Origin: Gemmatimonadota bacterium
Lineage (GTDB): Bacteria > Gemmatimonadota > Gemmatimonadetes > Longimicrobiales > Gaopeijiaceae
Length of the DNA: 41,577 bases
NCBI GenBank assembly: GCA_029879725.1
Contig: JAOUPR010000028.1
Coordinates: 1 to 41,577 of the forward strand
Direction: 5' to 3'
The notes beneath the pieces are model-generated. The model had not been told where the DNA came from. It was given only the letters and a program-made list of their open reading frames with translations, and did no database searches. Position 1 is the first letter of the stretch, and the number at the start of each line of letters is the position of its first letter. Positions 1-8,239 of this stretch are shown here, in pieces. Position numbers and translations under genes: made by a program.

Positions 1-297
1 GCCTACCCTGGGTTGGAAGACAACACCGTCAAGCTCAGCGCTCTGACCGCCCAGTCCGCCCCCCTCCTCCCTTCGCTGGACGACGACTTCATGCGCCTGG
101 ACCTGGAGGTGAGGGCGCACTTCTCCCACCGCCGGGAACGAGGCGAGTGGAGGATCGAACCGTACGTCAGGGTACTCAACGCGTTGAGCCGCCGCGACGC
201 CCTCTTCTACACGTTCCAGCCGTGGAGAGACCCCGAGGCCCGTCCCCTCGCGGAGCGGTCGCTCCTCCCCGTCGTCGGCGTCACCTGGGTGTTCTGA
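1..297 (+). CDS. C-terminal end of an outer-membrane beta-barrel protein (partial)
   Basis: The reading frame is open from the first base, so only the last 98 residues or so are present and the start lies outside the window. The segment shows alternating polar and hydrophobic strands (LDLEVRAHFSHRR, WRIEPYVRVLNALSRRDALFYTF) and ends in GVTWVF, a terminal aromatic residue as in the BAM-recognised last strand of outer-membrane barrels. The pattern of a final strand after a short proline-rich turn resembles TonB-dependent receptors or related barrels. The substrate cannot be inferred. The next gene, also an outer-membrane protein, follows after 110 bases on the same strand. Confidence 0.55.
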   Translation, partial: AYPGLEDNTVKLSALTAQSAPLLPSLDDDFMRLDLEVRAHFSHRRERGEWRIEPYVRVLNALSRRDALFYTFQPWRDPEARPLAERSLLPVVGVTWVF

Positions 298-407
298 TCC
301 GACACGTCTTCGCGTGAGCGACGGCCCCGAGAACCGGTGTCACGTCTCCCGCGGACCGCTCGTTTTCCAGACGAATGACACGCGGTCGCACCCCCCTGGA
401 GGTCACC

Positions 408-1925
408 ATGTCGGATCGATTCGTCGGAACGCTCTCCCTCGCCGCCCTTCTCGTCGGAGCATCGGCGGCCCTGCCCGGCTCGGCCGATCGTTTGGCGGCG
501 CAGTTCATCCCCATCCGCACGGTTCCCGTGGCGGTGGGTGACCCCCCCGCGCCGGTCCTGAGTCCGACTCGTGCCATGGGTGAGGTGACGCTGGCGGTGG
601 ACGATTCCATCGCGGACGCCTGGACCAACCCCGCGAAGGGTGTGCTCCTGGGAGAGTCCTACGTCTCCACGGCGCCCGCGCTCTACGGATTCTCGGGGCG
701 CGAGGGTGGAGCCCGGACCTTTCCGGTCACGGGCGTGTTCCGGAACGAGACCGCCTTCGGCGGGGTGTCCGTGGCGATCCAGCAACTCTACGACGAGGTG
801 AATCGAACCTTCTGGCCCGTGGTGAACGACCTGGCTCTCTGGGCTCCCAACCCCTGGCCCTCCAACCGGCTCGACCGGCTCTCCCGCCGGAACCTCTTCT
901 TCAGCGGTTTCGCGGGGATGCGGGTGGGCGACGGTTGGGCCCTGGGGGTGGGGATGGACGCCGCCGCGTTGCAGGGAGTGGAGGGAGTGGACCGCCTCTA
1001 CGCCAACGCCGACGACGTGGAGCAGAGCGGATCGTCCGTCGGGATCCTCGTGGGAGCGTATCGCGGCGGCGACGGCTCGCGCCTGGGCATCGTGCTGGGC
1101 CACCACCGGATCTCCATGGAGCACGTGGTCAGCCGGTCGTGGGTGGAGTGGGACAGTACCTTCACCCAGGCCAACTGGATCTCCGAGGTGGAAACGAACC
1201 AGGACCGCACACGCACCTGGGCGGGCCAGGTGACGTACGACCGCGACCTCACCGCACCGGGGTGGAGGATCGGAGCCTCCGGAACCGTGAACCGGAAATC
1301 GCACCCGAAGATCCCCAACTACGAACTCCAGAACATCCCCCGGGACCCGGGGACCACCTGGGCCTGGGAAGGAGGTGTGGGCGTGAGCCGTACCGTGGAG
1401 CGCACGTCCTTCGCGGTGGATCTGGCCCTCCAGCCCATCTGGAGCCACACCTGGCAGGAAGCCGACGGACCCACCATGGCGGCGGACAGCACGATCATCC
1501 CCGACGGGGACATGACCATCGAGAACCACTTCTTCTTCACCAACGCCATCATCAGGACCGGGTTCTCCCACGCGACCACCCACGGAGTGACCGTACGGGC
1601 GGGTGTCGAAGTCCGATCCTACGCCTACACCCTGGACCAGGACGACTACGTGCAAGGAACCAGGCGGAAGCAGACGGAAGGGTGGATGGAGTGGATGCCC
1701 ACGCTGGGAGCGGACGTGGCCCTCTCCGACATCGAGATCGGGTACTCGCTGCGGATCACCACGGGGACGGGACAGCCCGGACTCGCCGGAGGGGGCGGTG
1801 GGGTCGTCGTCATGGACGCCCTCGCGGCCGGATCGGACTTCGTGCTGGCGCCGGAGGGAAGACTCACGCTGACCGAAACGACCCTCCTGAGCCACCAGTT
1901 CGGGATCCGCGTGCCCATCCGTTGA
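408..1925 (+). CDS. Outer-membrane beta-barrel protein, PorV/FadL-like
   Basis: Predicted 505-residue secreted protein. I chose the ATG at 408 because TGGAGG lies 5 bases upstream and because it opens directly on a signal peptide (residues 1-31, hydrophobic LAALLVGASAAL, ending near LAAQ). An in-frame ATG at 375 would put extra polar residues in front. Residues 72-78 read WTNPAKG. The NPA motif after an acidic/alanine stretch is typical of PorV- and FadL-type barrels, where the N-terminal segment plugs the barrel. The rest alternates short beta strands with charged or aromatic loops and ends LSHQFGIRVPIR. Seen: signal peptide, NPA motif, strand pattern. Inferred: outer-membrane location. The transported substrate or secretion partner is unknown. 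Confidence 0.7.
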   Translation: MSDRFVGTLSLAALLVGASAALPGSADRLAAQFIPIRTVPVAVGDPPAPVLSPTRAMGEVTLAVDDSIADAWTNPAKGVLLGESYVSTAPALYGFSGREGGARTFPVTGVFRNETAFGGVSVAIQQLYDEVNRTFWPVVNDLALWAPNPWPSNRLDRLSRRNLFFSGFAGMRVGDGWALGVGMDAAALQGVEGVDRLYANADDVEQSGSSVGILVGAYRGGDGSRLGIVLGHHRISMEHVVSRSWVEWDSTFTQANWISEVETNQDRTRTWAGQVTYDRDLTAPGWRIGASGTVNRKSHPKIPNYELQNIPRDPGTTWAWEGGVGVSRTVERTSFAVDLALQPIWSHTWQEADGPTMAADSTIIPDGDMTIENHFFFTNAIIRTGFSHATTHGVTVRAGVEVRSYAYTLDQDDYVQGTRRKQTEGWMEWMPTLGADVALSDIEIGYSLRITTGTGQPGLAGGGGGVVVMDALAAGSDFVLAPEGRLTLTETTLLSHQFGIRVPIR

Positions 1926-1947
1926 GCGTGCGAAACAGGCTCGGCCC

Positions 1948-1976
1948 TTGACCAGGCTTGCAATGCGATCTATTCA
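1948..1976 (+). promoter_or_regulatory. Candidate sigma-70-type promoter for the small unknown gene
   Basis: TTGACC at 1948-1953 is a near-consensus -35 box. After 17 bases comes TATTCA at 1971-1976 as a weaker -10 box. The pair lies 42 bases before the ATG at 2019, in a 93-base gap after the preceding gene's stop. The same -35 hexamer and spacing appear in the promoter of the methionine gene in this window, which supports the reading. Confidence 0.35.
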
Positions 1977-2018
1977 TCCGTCCTGATCGATAGGACCCTC
2001 CAATTCAGGAGTTCTTGC

Positions 2019-2450
2019 ATGGCCGAGAATGGTGGCGATCGGGTGCGGGTCACGCTGCGCTGGATCCAGATCAAAGACAACAAGGAAAGTGCCTGGGACG
2101 ACGAGGGCGAGTTCCGCTTCCGCTCCAAGGTGACCACAGCCGGCCAGGCCCACGAGCTCAAGTTCCCCGAGGAAGGCTTCTGGTCCATCTCCGACCATCC
2201 GCGGCGGAACAAGGTCGAGAAGATCGACAAGGTCCTGTTCGAGGGCGTGGTGGGAGACTCCATGATCGTGGAGCTCTTCGGCGAGGAGATGGACGGCATC
2301 TCCGCCAACGACCACCTCGAGGACTATCGGCTCGAGTTCACCGGACCGGTGCGGAGCTGGGTCGGACGCCACGAGCCCACGGACCAGGGTGTCGAAGATC
2401 CCGAGAATCTCAGCGACTGGCGAGTCTGCTACGACGTAGAGATGGTCTGA
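2019..2450 (+). CDS. Conserved-looking hypothetical protein, 143 residues
   Basis: Small soluble protein without signal peptide or membrane segment. The ATG at 2019 has AGGAG seven bases upstream. The sequence is rich in charged residues and short beta strands (RVRVTLRWIQIKD, GEFRFRSKVTT, KVLFEGVVGDSMIVELFGEE, YRLEFTGPV) and ends with WRVCYDVEMV. That pattern suggests a compact beta-sandwich fold, perhaps C2-like or a ligand-binding sandwich. I do not recognise the family and give no function. It appears to be a single-gene unit, with a candidate promoter in front and a strong intrinsic terminator behind. Confidence 0.7.
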   Translation: MAENGGDRVRVTLRWIQIKDNKESAWDDEGEFRFRSKVTTAGQAHELKFPEEGFWSISDHPRRNKVEKIDKVLFEGVVGDSMIVELFGEEMDGISANDHLEDYRLEFTGPVRSWVGRHEPTDQGVEDPENLSDWRVCYDVEMV

Positions 2451-2472
2451 CTCCTTCGTCGTTCAGAGGTCG

Positions 2473-2510
2473 AAAAGGTCCTGCCCGTCCAGGGGGCAGG
2501 ACCTTTTTCT
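2473..2510 (+). terminator. Intrinsic (rho-independent) terminator
   Basis: A perfect 14-base-pair stem (2473-2486 with 2494-2507) encloses a 7-base loop. The upper stem is GGTCCTGCCC pairing with GGGCAGGACC, flanked by AAAA and TTTT, and it runs into CTTCTTCT. It starts 23 bases after the stop of the small unknown gene. The A-tract before the stem means it could also act on the opposite strand. Confidence 0.88.
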
Positions 2511-2621
2511 TCTTCTCCGGGAAGCGGTAGAGGCCGGGCTTGCGGGTCCAGCCTTTCGGGAACACGTCCGTGACGTTACGATATCCCGAACAAACACCGA
2601 ACATTCGTCGATCCGCCTCCC

Positions 2622-3713
2622 ATGACACCCTCTCTCTCGACCTCAAGCTCATCCCGCCGACTCCCGGTCCTCCGGGGGCGCGGCGCCGATTCCAATCCTC
2701 CGAATCGGTTCGAGACGCTCCACGTGGTCCGGGATGGGTGGTCGGACCCGGACGACCCCGGTCCACGAACGCGATTCTACGGCGACGCGACCCGAAGCGT
2801 CCTCTCCAGGAACGACAGTCCGGACGTCCCCTTCGATACCGGACTGAACCCCTACCGGGGTTGTGAGCACGGTTGCGCGTACTGCTACGCCCGCCCCACA
2901 CACGAGTACCTGGGATTCTCGGCGGGGCTCGACTTCGAGAGTCGGATCCTGGTGAAACGCGACGCCCCTGCCCTCCTGCGAAAGGCCCTGTCCTCGCGAA
3001 GCTGGTCGCCCCGGACCATCATGATGAGCGGGGTCACCGACGCCTACCAACCGGTGGAGCGGCGCCTTCGCATCACGCGCCGATGCCTCGAGGTGATGGC
3101 CGAGTTCAGGAATCCCGTGTCCATCACCACCAAGAGCTATCTGGTGACCCGCGACGTGGACCTCCTCGCCGACCTCGCCCGTGATGGGTGCGCGGCGGTG
3201 ACGCTCTCCGTGACGACGCTCCGGACAGACCTCCACGCGACGCTGGAGCCTCGCGCGTCCATCCCGTCCCGCCGACTGGGCGCGATCCGCGTGCTGTCCG
3301 ATGCGGGGATCCCCGTGGGGGTGAACGTCGCCCCGCTGATCCCCGGCCTCACCGACGACGAACTCCCGGAGATCCTGCAGGCCGCCGCCGAGGCGGGAGC
3401 GTCCTTCGCGAACTATATCCTGCTGCGGCTCCCGTTGGGTGTGTCGGAGCTCTTCCAGGAGTGGTTGCGGTCGCACGCCCCCCTGCGGGCCGACAAGGTA
3501 CGTGGACGACTGCGGAGCCTGTACGGGGGCGCGCTCTACGACGCCGACTTCGCGAAGAGGGGGAGGGGGAAAGGTCCGTGGGCGGCGCAGGTCGCCGACC
3601 TCTTCCGGATCACGAAGAACAGGCTCGGCCTGGCAGATCACCCGGAACTTCGCGTGGACGCATTCGCATCGGGAACGACGGGAACCGCGCCCTGTCAGAC
3701 GGAATTGTTCTGA
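2622..3713 (+). CDS. PA0069-family radical SAM protein (spore-photoproduct-lyase-like)
   Basis: A 363-residue protein. Residues 19-31 read GRGADSNPPNRFE, the signature that opens PA0069-family radical SAM proteins, followed by LNPYRGCEHGCAYCY. C81, C85 and C88 form the CX3CX2C motif that holds the SAM-cleaving 4Fe-4S cluster. A TIM-barrel-like core follows, with conserved stretches such as MMSGVTDAYQPVE, SITTKS and GVNVAPLIPGLTD. Family members are related to spore photoproduct lyase, but the true substrate is not established. The ATG at 2622 sits just upstream of the family signature; no strong ribosome-binding site is visible. The gene is followed by a convergent gene and a shared hairpin. 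Confidence 0.88.
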   Translation: MTPSLSTSSSSRRLPVLRGRGADSNPPNRFETLHVVRDGWSDPDDPGPRTRFYGDATRSVLSRNDSPDVPFDTGLNPYRGCEHGCAYCYARPTHEYLGFSAGLDFESRILVKRDAPALLRKALSSRSWSPRTIMMSGVTDAYQPVERRLRITRRCLEVMAEFRNPVSITTKSYLVTRDVDLLADLARDGCAAVTLSVTTLRTDLHATLEPRASIPSRRLGAIRVLSDAGIPVGVNVAPLIPGLTDDELPEILQAAAEAGASFANYILLRLPLGVSELFQEWLRSHAPLRADKVRGRLRSLYGGALYDADFAKRGRGKGPWAAQVADLFRITKNRLGLADHPELRVDAFASGTTGTAPCQTELF

Positions 3714-3721
3714 GGAGTCCC

Positions 3722-3775
3722 GGGAAGGGCGATGCCGCGGTCCGCGGAAGCGGTGGAAGGCTGGGGCATCTTCCC
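3722..3775. terminator. Hairpin between convergent genes, possible bidirectional terminator
   Basis: GGGAA (3722-3726) plus GATGCC (3731-3736) can pair with GGCATC (3765-3770) plus TTCCC (3771-3775). The result is an 11-pair interrupted stem with GC-rich inner repeats (CCGCGG twice). It lies between the stops of the radical SAM gene (+) and the small membrane protein (-). There is no T-tract, so the termination role is inferred from position. Confidence 0.35.
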
Positions 3776-3786
3776 TGCGGGAGGAA

Positions 3787-4017
3787 TCAGATGCAGGTGC
3801 CGTCCGCTGACGCCACGTAGTCGGGAGGCAGGTCCACCACGTCCATGGAGGGTTGGACCTCGACCGGCTGACTCGTTTCCTCTCCACTCCATCCTTCACC
3901 GTCCGAGGGCGCCCACAGCGCCAGCGCCGCGACGATGAGCGGCACCACCAGGAGGGGCGCACCGAAGGCGGCCCACCAGGGGATGTCGTGTCTCGTGTCG
4001 ATGTGTGCGTGTATCAT
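3787..4017 (-). CDS. Small single-pass membrane protein, unknown
   Basis: A 76-residue candidate. Residues 14-36 (WWAAFGAPLLVVPLIVAALALWA) form one clear membrane helix after a short N-terminus containing two histidines. The tail of about 40 residues is acidic and proline-rich and ends in GTCI. The upstream ribosome-binding site is weak. The reading frame fits the gap between flanking genes and has a sensible membrane topology, which favours a real gene, but the homology is unknown to me. It may be a small accessory or regulatory membrane peptide. Confidence 0.5.
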   Translation of the reverse strand: MIHAHIDTRHDIPWWAAFGAPLLVVPLIVAALALWAPSDGEGWSGEETSQPVEVQPSMDVVDLPPDYVASADGTCI

Positions 4018-4246
4018 GGTTCAGTCCGTCTTCGTCGTGAGGCATCCACTGCGTGCCTCGTATGTGACTATTCGTGTCTCCGCCCTCGGAAGTTTCATTC
4101 TTCTTCGGTATCCGTAGGACGCCGGCGCGACGAGAATCGTTGCATCACCGGCGCACGGGCACGGAGCCGCGCCGAGCGTCTCGCGCGAGCGCCCCAGGGA
4201 CGCCATCTTCCTACCGACCACCCTTCTTCCACAGAGGAGCTTCGCC

Positions 4247-5173
4247 GTGCCCCAGGGCCTGTCACTCGTGGTGCTAGCCGCCGGCCTTTCGACGCGCTAC
4301 GGAAAGCTGAAACAGCTCGACCCGCTGGGACCGAAGGGTGAGGCGATCATGGACTACAACGTGTTCGACGCGGTTCGCGCGGGATTCGACCGGGTCGTGT
4401 ACGTGGTGCGGGAGGAGATCGAAGAGGAGATCCGATCGCACGTGGCGGCGGTGCTCGGAAACGGAGTGGATACCGCGTTCATCCGCCAGGAGATGGCGGA
4501 CGTCCCGGGAGGCTTCCGTACCCCTCCCGAGCGAATCAAACCATGGGGCACCGGACATGCCGTCCTGGCGGCGGCCACCGTCCTGGAAGGGTCGTTCGCG
4601 GTGTGCAACGCGGATGATCTCTACGGTCCCAGCGCGTTCCGGAAGCTCCAGGCCCACCTCGGCCAGTCGCCCCCTCCCACGGAGGCCGCGCTGGTGGGAT
4701 ACACATTGACCGACACGCTCTCCGGGTCGGGAGGGGTATCCAGGGGAGTCTGCGTTCTCGCTCGGGAAGGGCTCCTCGAACGCGTCATAGAAGTCCAGAA
4801 CATCCGGGAAGTCCACGGCTTCATCTCCGGACTCGAGGTGGGAGGCGACTCGGTGGACCTCTCCGGCCGGGAGATCGTATCCATGAATCTCTGGGGATTC
4901 ACCCAACCGGTCGTGGACCTCCTGAGGCGGCAGTTCCAGCGGTTCCTCGAGCGATGGGGAGCCGATCCGGCTTCGGAATTCTACCTCTCCACCGCGATCA
5001 ACAACCAGGTGCAGATCGGAGCCACGCGCACGGCCGTCCTGACGGCACGTGAGCCATGGTTCGGCGTGACCCACGCGGAAGACCACAAGGTCGCCAGGGA
5101 AACACTCCTGGAACGGATCGCGAGGGGCGATTACCCCGACGACCTCGCCGCCGCCTTCCGCCGGGGCGTCTGA
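4247..5173 (+). CDS. Sugar-1-phosphate nucleotidyltransferase
   Basis: A 308-residue cytoplasmic enzyme of the NTP_transferase fold. It opens with VVLAAGLSTRYGKLKQLDPLG, bearing the nucleotide-binding LAAGxSxRxG...K signature. VCNADDLYG around residue 124 is the metal-binding region, and KPWGTGHAVL is typical of the sugar-nucleotidyltransferase subgroup found beside galactokinase-like genes. It should join a sugar 1-phosphate to a nucleotide, giving an NDP-sugar. The GTG at 4247 is chosen because AGAGGAG lies 7 bases upstream and the catalytic motif starts within 10 residues. The sodium:solute symporter gene follows after 74 bases on the same strand. No galactose-1-phosphate uridylyltransferase is in the window, so this enzyme could take that role. 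The exact sugar is not shown by the sequence. Confidence 0.82.
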   Translation: MPQGLSLVVLAAGLSTRYGKLKQLDPLGPKGEAIMDYNVFDAVRAGFDRVVYVVREEIEEEIRSHVAAVLGNGVDTAFIRQEMADVPGGFRTPPERIKPWGTGHAVLAAATVLEGSFAVCNADDLYGPSAFRKLQAHLGQSPPPTEAALVGYTLTDTLSGSGGVSRGVCVLAREGLLERVIEVQNIREVHGFISGLEVGGDSVDLSGREIVSMNLWGFTQPVVDLLRRQFQRFLERWGADPASEFYLSTAINNQVQIGATRTAVLTAREPWFGVTHAEDHKVARETLLERIARGDYPDDLAAAFRRGV

Positions 5174-5247
5174 CACCCGGCGTATAGCCGCGGGCCTCCA
5201 TCCCGCTACCCTCACCCACTGCTCCCCCGAAGACGAGGAACGTACCC

Positions 5248-7029
5248 TTGCAACTCACCACACTGGACTGGGCCGTCGTCGCCGGATACGGGATCTTCGC
5301 CGTTCTCGTGGGGTTGGTGTTCGCCCGACGGGCGGGGCAGGACACGGGCGAGTTCTTCCTGGGTGGAAGGAACCTTCCCTGGTGGCTCCTGGGCACCTCC
5401 ATGGTGGCCACGACCTTCTCCACCGACACGCCCAACCTGGTCACGGATCTCGTACGCACGGGTGGGGTGAGCCAGAACTGGCTCTGGTGGGCCTTCGTGA
5501 TCACAGGGATGTGCACGGTGTTCTTCTACGCCCGGCTCTGGAGGAGATCCGGTGTCCTGACCGACATGGGATTCTACGAGCTCCGGTATTCGGGGCGGCC
5601 GGCCGCGTTCCTGCGAGGGTTCCGTTCGGTGTACCTGGGTGTCTTCTTCAACGTCATGATCATGGCCACCGTGACGCTGGCGGCCATCAAGATCGGGGGC
5701 GTCCTCCTGGGAGCCGGAAAGTACGAAGTCGTGCTCATCGCCGGGACACTGACCGCGCTGTACTCGGTGACGTCGGGCCTCTGGGGAGTCGTCGTCACCG
5801 ACCTCCTCCTCTTCGCCATCGCCATGGTCGGGTCGGTGGCGGCCGCCTGGTTCGCCCTGGCCCATCCCGCCGTGGGAGGGCTGGACGGCCTCTTCTCCAA
5901 CCCCGCGCTGGAAGGGAAGCTGGGCCTCCTCCCCGACTTCTCCGACCTCGACACGGCGGCGGCGGTGTTCATCATCCCCATCTCCGTACAGTGGTGGAGC
6001 ACGTGGTATCCGGGTGCCGAGCCGGGAGGCGGAGGATACGTGGCCCAGCGGATGCTCGCGGCCCGCGACGAAGGACACGCGCTGAAGGCCACGCTGTGGT
6101 TCAACATCGCGCACTATGCGCTCCGACCCTGGCCGTGGATCATCGTGGCCCTGGCCTCGTTGCTGGTCTACCCATCCCTGGAGTCGATCCAGGCCGCCTT
6201 CCCCCATCTGGACCCGTCCATCGTGAAACACGACCTGGCCTATCCGGCCATGCTCGTCTTCCTTCCGTCCGGCCTCCTCGGCCTGGTGGTGGCTTCCCTG
6301 GCGGCCGCATACATGTCCACCATCAGCACCCACCTCAACTGGGGCGCCTCGTACATGGTGGACGACGTGTACCGCCGCTTCGTGCGGCCGGGAGAATCGG
6401 AGCGTCACTACGTGGGTGTGGCCCGTGCGTGCACCGTCGTCCTCATGGTGTTGGCCGGTGCTCTGGCGCTCCAACTCGAGAACGCCCTCCAGGCCTTCCA
6501 GATCCTCCTCCAGATCGGAGCCGGAAGCGGGTTGGTCTTCCTCCTCCGCTGGTTCTGGTGGCGGGTCAACGCCTGGAGCGAGATCTCGGCCATGGTCGTC
6601 TCCTTCCTGGTCGCGGTCTACTTCGGCTGGGTCCACACGGCGGTACTCGGGCTCCCGGAGATCTCCTCGTCGCGGCAACTCGTGTGGGGTGTCGCGGTGA
6701 CGACGGTGGGATGGCTGACGGTCACACTCCTCACCCCGCCGTCCGATCCGGAAACGCTCCGCCGGTTCCACCGCCACATCCGCCCCATGGGGCCCGGATG
6801 GAAGGGCGCGGGGATCGAGATCGGAGCGGGAGAGCGGCCCGCGTCGGACGGGGATCCGGCGGCGGCGCTCCTGGCGTGGTTCCTCGGGTTGGTGGTGGTG
6901 TACGGTGCCCTGTTCGGAACCGGGTACGGCCTCTACGGACAGTCCGGTGTCGCTCTGTTCGCGTTCGCCGCCTCGGGCGCCGCGGCCGTGGGGCTGATCA
7001 GGCTCCTGCCCCGGGTGGGGCTTCGCTGA
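5248..7029 (+). CDS. Sodium:solute symporter (SSS family)
   Basis: A 593-residue membrane protein with about 13-14 hydrophobic helices. Near residues 38-62 it has LGGRNLPWWLLGTSMVATTF followed by STDTPNLV, the segment that forms the sodium and substrate site in SSS/SLC5 carriers. The start is TTG at 5248, preceded by GACGAGGAA. Family knowledge: these carriers import sugars, amino acids or organic acids with Na+. The neighbouring nucleotidyltransferase, galactokinase-like kinase and GH109-like protein suggest a sugar substrate such as galactose or GalNAc; this is inference. The last 32 bases overlap the 3' end of the convergent kinase gene. Confidence 0.87.
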   Translation: MQLTTLDWAVVAGYGIFAVLVGLVFARRAGQDTGEFFLGGRNLPWWLLGTSMVATTFSTDTPNLVTDLVRTGGVSQNWLWWAFVITGMCTVFFYARLWRRSGVLTDMGFYELRYSGRPAAFLRGFRSVYLGVFFNVMIMATVTLAAIKIGGVLLGAGKYEVVLIAGTLTALYSVTSGLWGVVVTDLLLFAIAMVGSVAAAWFALAHPAVGGLDGLFSNPALEGKLGLLPDFSDLDTAAAVFIIPISVQWWSTWYPGAEPGGGGYVAQRMLAARDEGHALKATLWFNIAHYALRPWPWIIVALASLLVYPSLESIQAAFPHLDPSIVKHDLAYPAMLVFLPSGLLGLVVASLAAAYMSTISTHLNWGASYMVDDVYRRFVRPGESERHYVGVARACTVVLMVLAGALALQLENALQAFQILLQIGAGSGLVFLLRWFWWRVNAWSEISAMVVSFLVAVYFGWVHTAVLGLPEISSSRQLVWGVAVTTVGWLTVTLLTPPSDPETLRRFHRHIRPMGPGWKGAGIEIGAGERPASDGDPAAALLAWFLGLVVVYGALFGTGYGLYGQSGVALFAFAASGAAAVGLIRLLPRVGLR

Positions 7030-8239
7030 CGGGGATGGGCACGCAGGTGGCGCCCCGGGACGGAAGGGCCACGAACAAGCGTGACCCCGCGTCCGCGCGC
7101 GTCACCCCCGCGGGCTCGAAGTAGCCGTCCCGGAGCGCGCCGAGAAGCGACTCCACGCCGGTGTCCGTCGCCAGGGCCACCATGCATCCGCCGAAGCCGG
7201 CGCCGGTGAGCCGCGCCCCTCTCGCTCCCGCCCTCCGCGAGAGATCCACCAGCGTGTCCAACTCGGGAGCGGAGACCTCGTAGTCGCACCGGAGACTCTC
7301 GTGGGAGGCGTCCATGAGTGCCCCGAACCCTTCCATTTCCCCCTCGCGCAACGCCTCGACCGCCCTTCGCACCCGACCGGCCTCCGTCACCACATGGCGG
7401 AACCGTCGGAAGAGCACCTCGGGAAGGGCGTCTTCCCCGATCGCGAGCATCTCCGGTTCCTCAAGCGCCTCGAGAAGCGCGGGGTACGACCCCGGGGCCA
7501 CCGGAACACGGCCGGCCGCCACGGCGGCCTCGCCCACTCCACGAAGGGCTTCCCGGCACTCCACGGTCCGCCGGTTGTACGCTTCCTGCGCGGCGCCCGA
7601 CTTCTCGGCCCGGACCAGCGTATCCGCCACGACGAAGCGCCAGCCGTCGGGAACCGGCACGTGGGTCATCCGCAGCGGCGCGAACTCGATGAGTGCGGCG
7701 TGGCCCTCCCGCCCGCCCATGGAGATCGCCTGATCCATCCCGCCGCCCTGCGTCCCGGTGTACCGCTCGGCGTCGGCCATCGCCTCCGCCAGGGGGAGGG
7801 GGCCGATCTCCACGTCGTTGAGGGCGGCGACGGCGACGCCTACCGCGTTCACCAACGCGGACGAGGAAGACAAGCCCGAGGCCACCGGAACGTCCGACTC
7901 CACGACTCCCTCGAACCCGATGTCCGCGCCGAAGCGCACCGCCATCTCCTGCGCCGCCGCCTTCACGTAGTTTCCCCAGTTCCCCGGAGGATCCGGCGCG
8001 ATGGCCGCCGACATCCCGAAGTCCACTCCCCGGAAGCCGTCGCTCAGCGTCTCCAGGATCACCCGGCCGTCCCTTCGGGGACGCAGGACGATCCGCACCC
8101 GGCGTTGGAGTGCCAAGGGAAGGACCGGGAGGAGGTTGTAGTCCGTGTGTTCGCCGATGAGGTTCACCCGGCCCGGCGCCTCCGCAAGGTGGGTGGCCTC
8201 ACCGCCGAACCGCTCCCGGAACGCCCGGCGTGCGGTCAT
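6998..8239 (-). CDS. galK: GHMP-family sugar kinase, galactokinase-like
   Basis: A 413-residue kinase with all three GHMP motifs. GRVNLIGEHTDYN (23-35) is the galactokinase signature whose E, H and D bind the sugar. SGLSSSSAL (121-129) is the phosphate loop, and LTGAGFGGCM is near the C-terminus. D169 in GGGMDQAIS is the expected catalytic base. After HTDYN the sequence reads LLPVLPLAL rather than the usual DGFVLPMA, so specificity may differ from plain galactose; GalNAc kinase is a close alternative. The open frame extends upstream to 8533, but the ATG at 8239 is chosen: it overlaps the stop of the preceding gene as ATGA, implying translational coupling, and puts the motif at the usual distance from the start. 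Confidence 0.83.
   Translation of the reverse strand: MTARRAFRERFGGEATHLAEAPGRVNLIGEHTDYNLLPVLPLALQRRVRIVLRPRRDGRVILETLSDGFRGVDFGMSAAIAPDPPGNWGNYVKAAAQEMAVRFGADIGFEGVVESDVPVASGLSSSSALVNAVGVAVAALNDVEIGPLPLAEAMADAERYTGTQGGGMDQAISMGGREGHAALIEFAPLRMTHVPVPDGWRFVVADTLVRAEKSGAAQEAYNRRTVECREALRGVGEAAVAAGRVPVAPGSYPALLEALEEPEMLAIGEDALPEVLFRRFRHVVTEAGRVRRAVEALREGEMEGFGALMDASHESLRCDYEVSAPELDTLVDLSRRAGARGARLTGAGFGGCMVALATDTGVESLLGALRDGYFEPAGVTRADAGSRLFVALPSRGATCVPIPVSEAPPGAGA

Noticed and set aside
207..1895. A 562-codon open frame on the minus strand
   Set aside because: It is antisense to the PorV/FadL-like barrel gene, which has a signal peptide, ribosome-binding site and family motif. The antisense product has no recognisable domain.
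4018..4246. A 66-codon frame on the minus strand before the nucleotidyltransferase gene
   Set aside because: No ribosome-binding site and no domain. The region more likely holds the promoters of the two divergent genes, although no clear boxes were identified.
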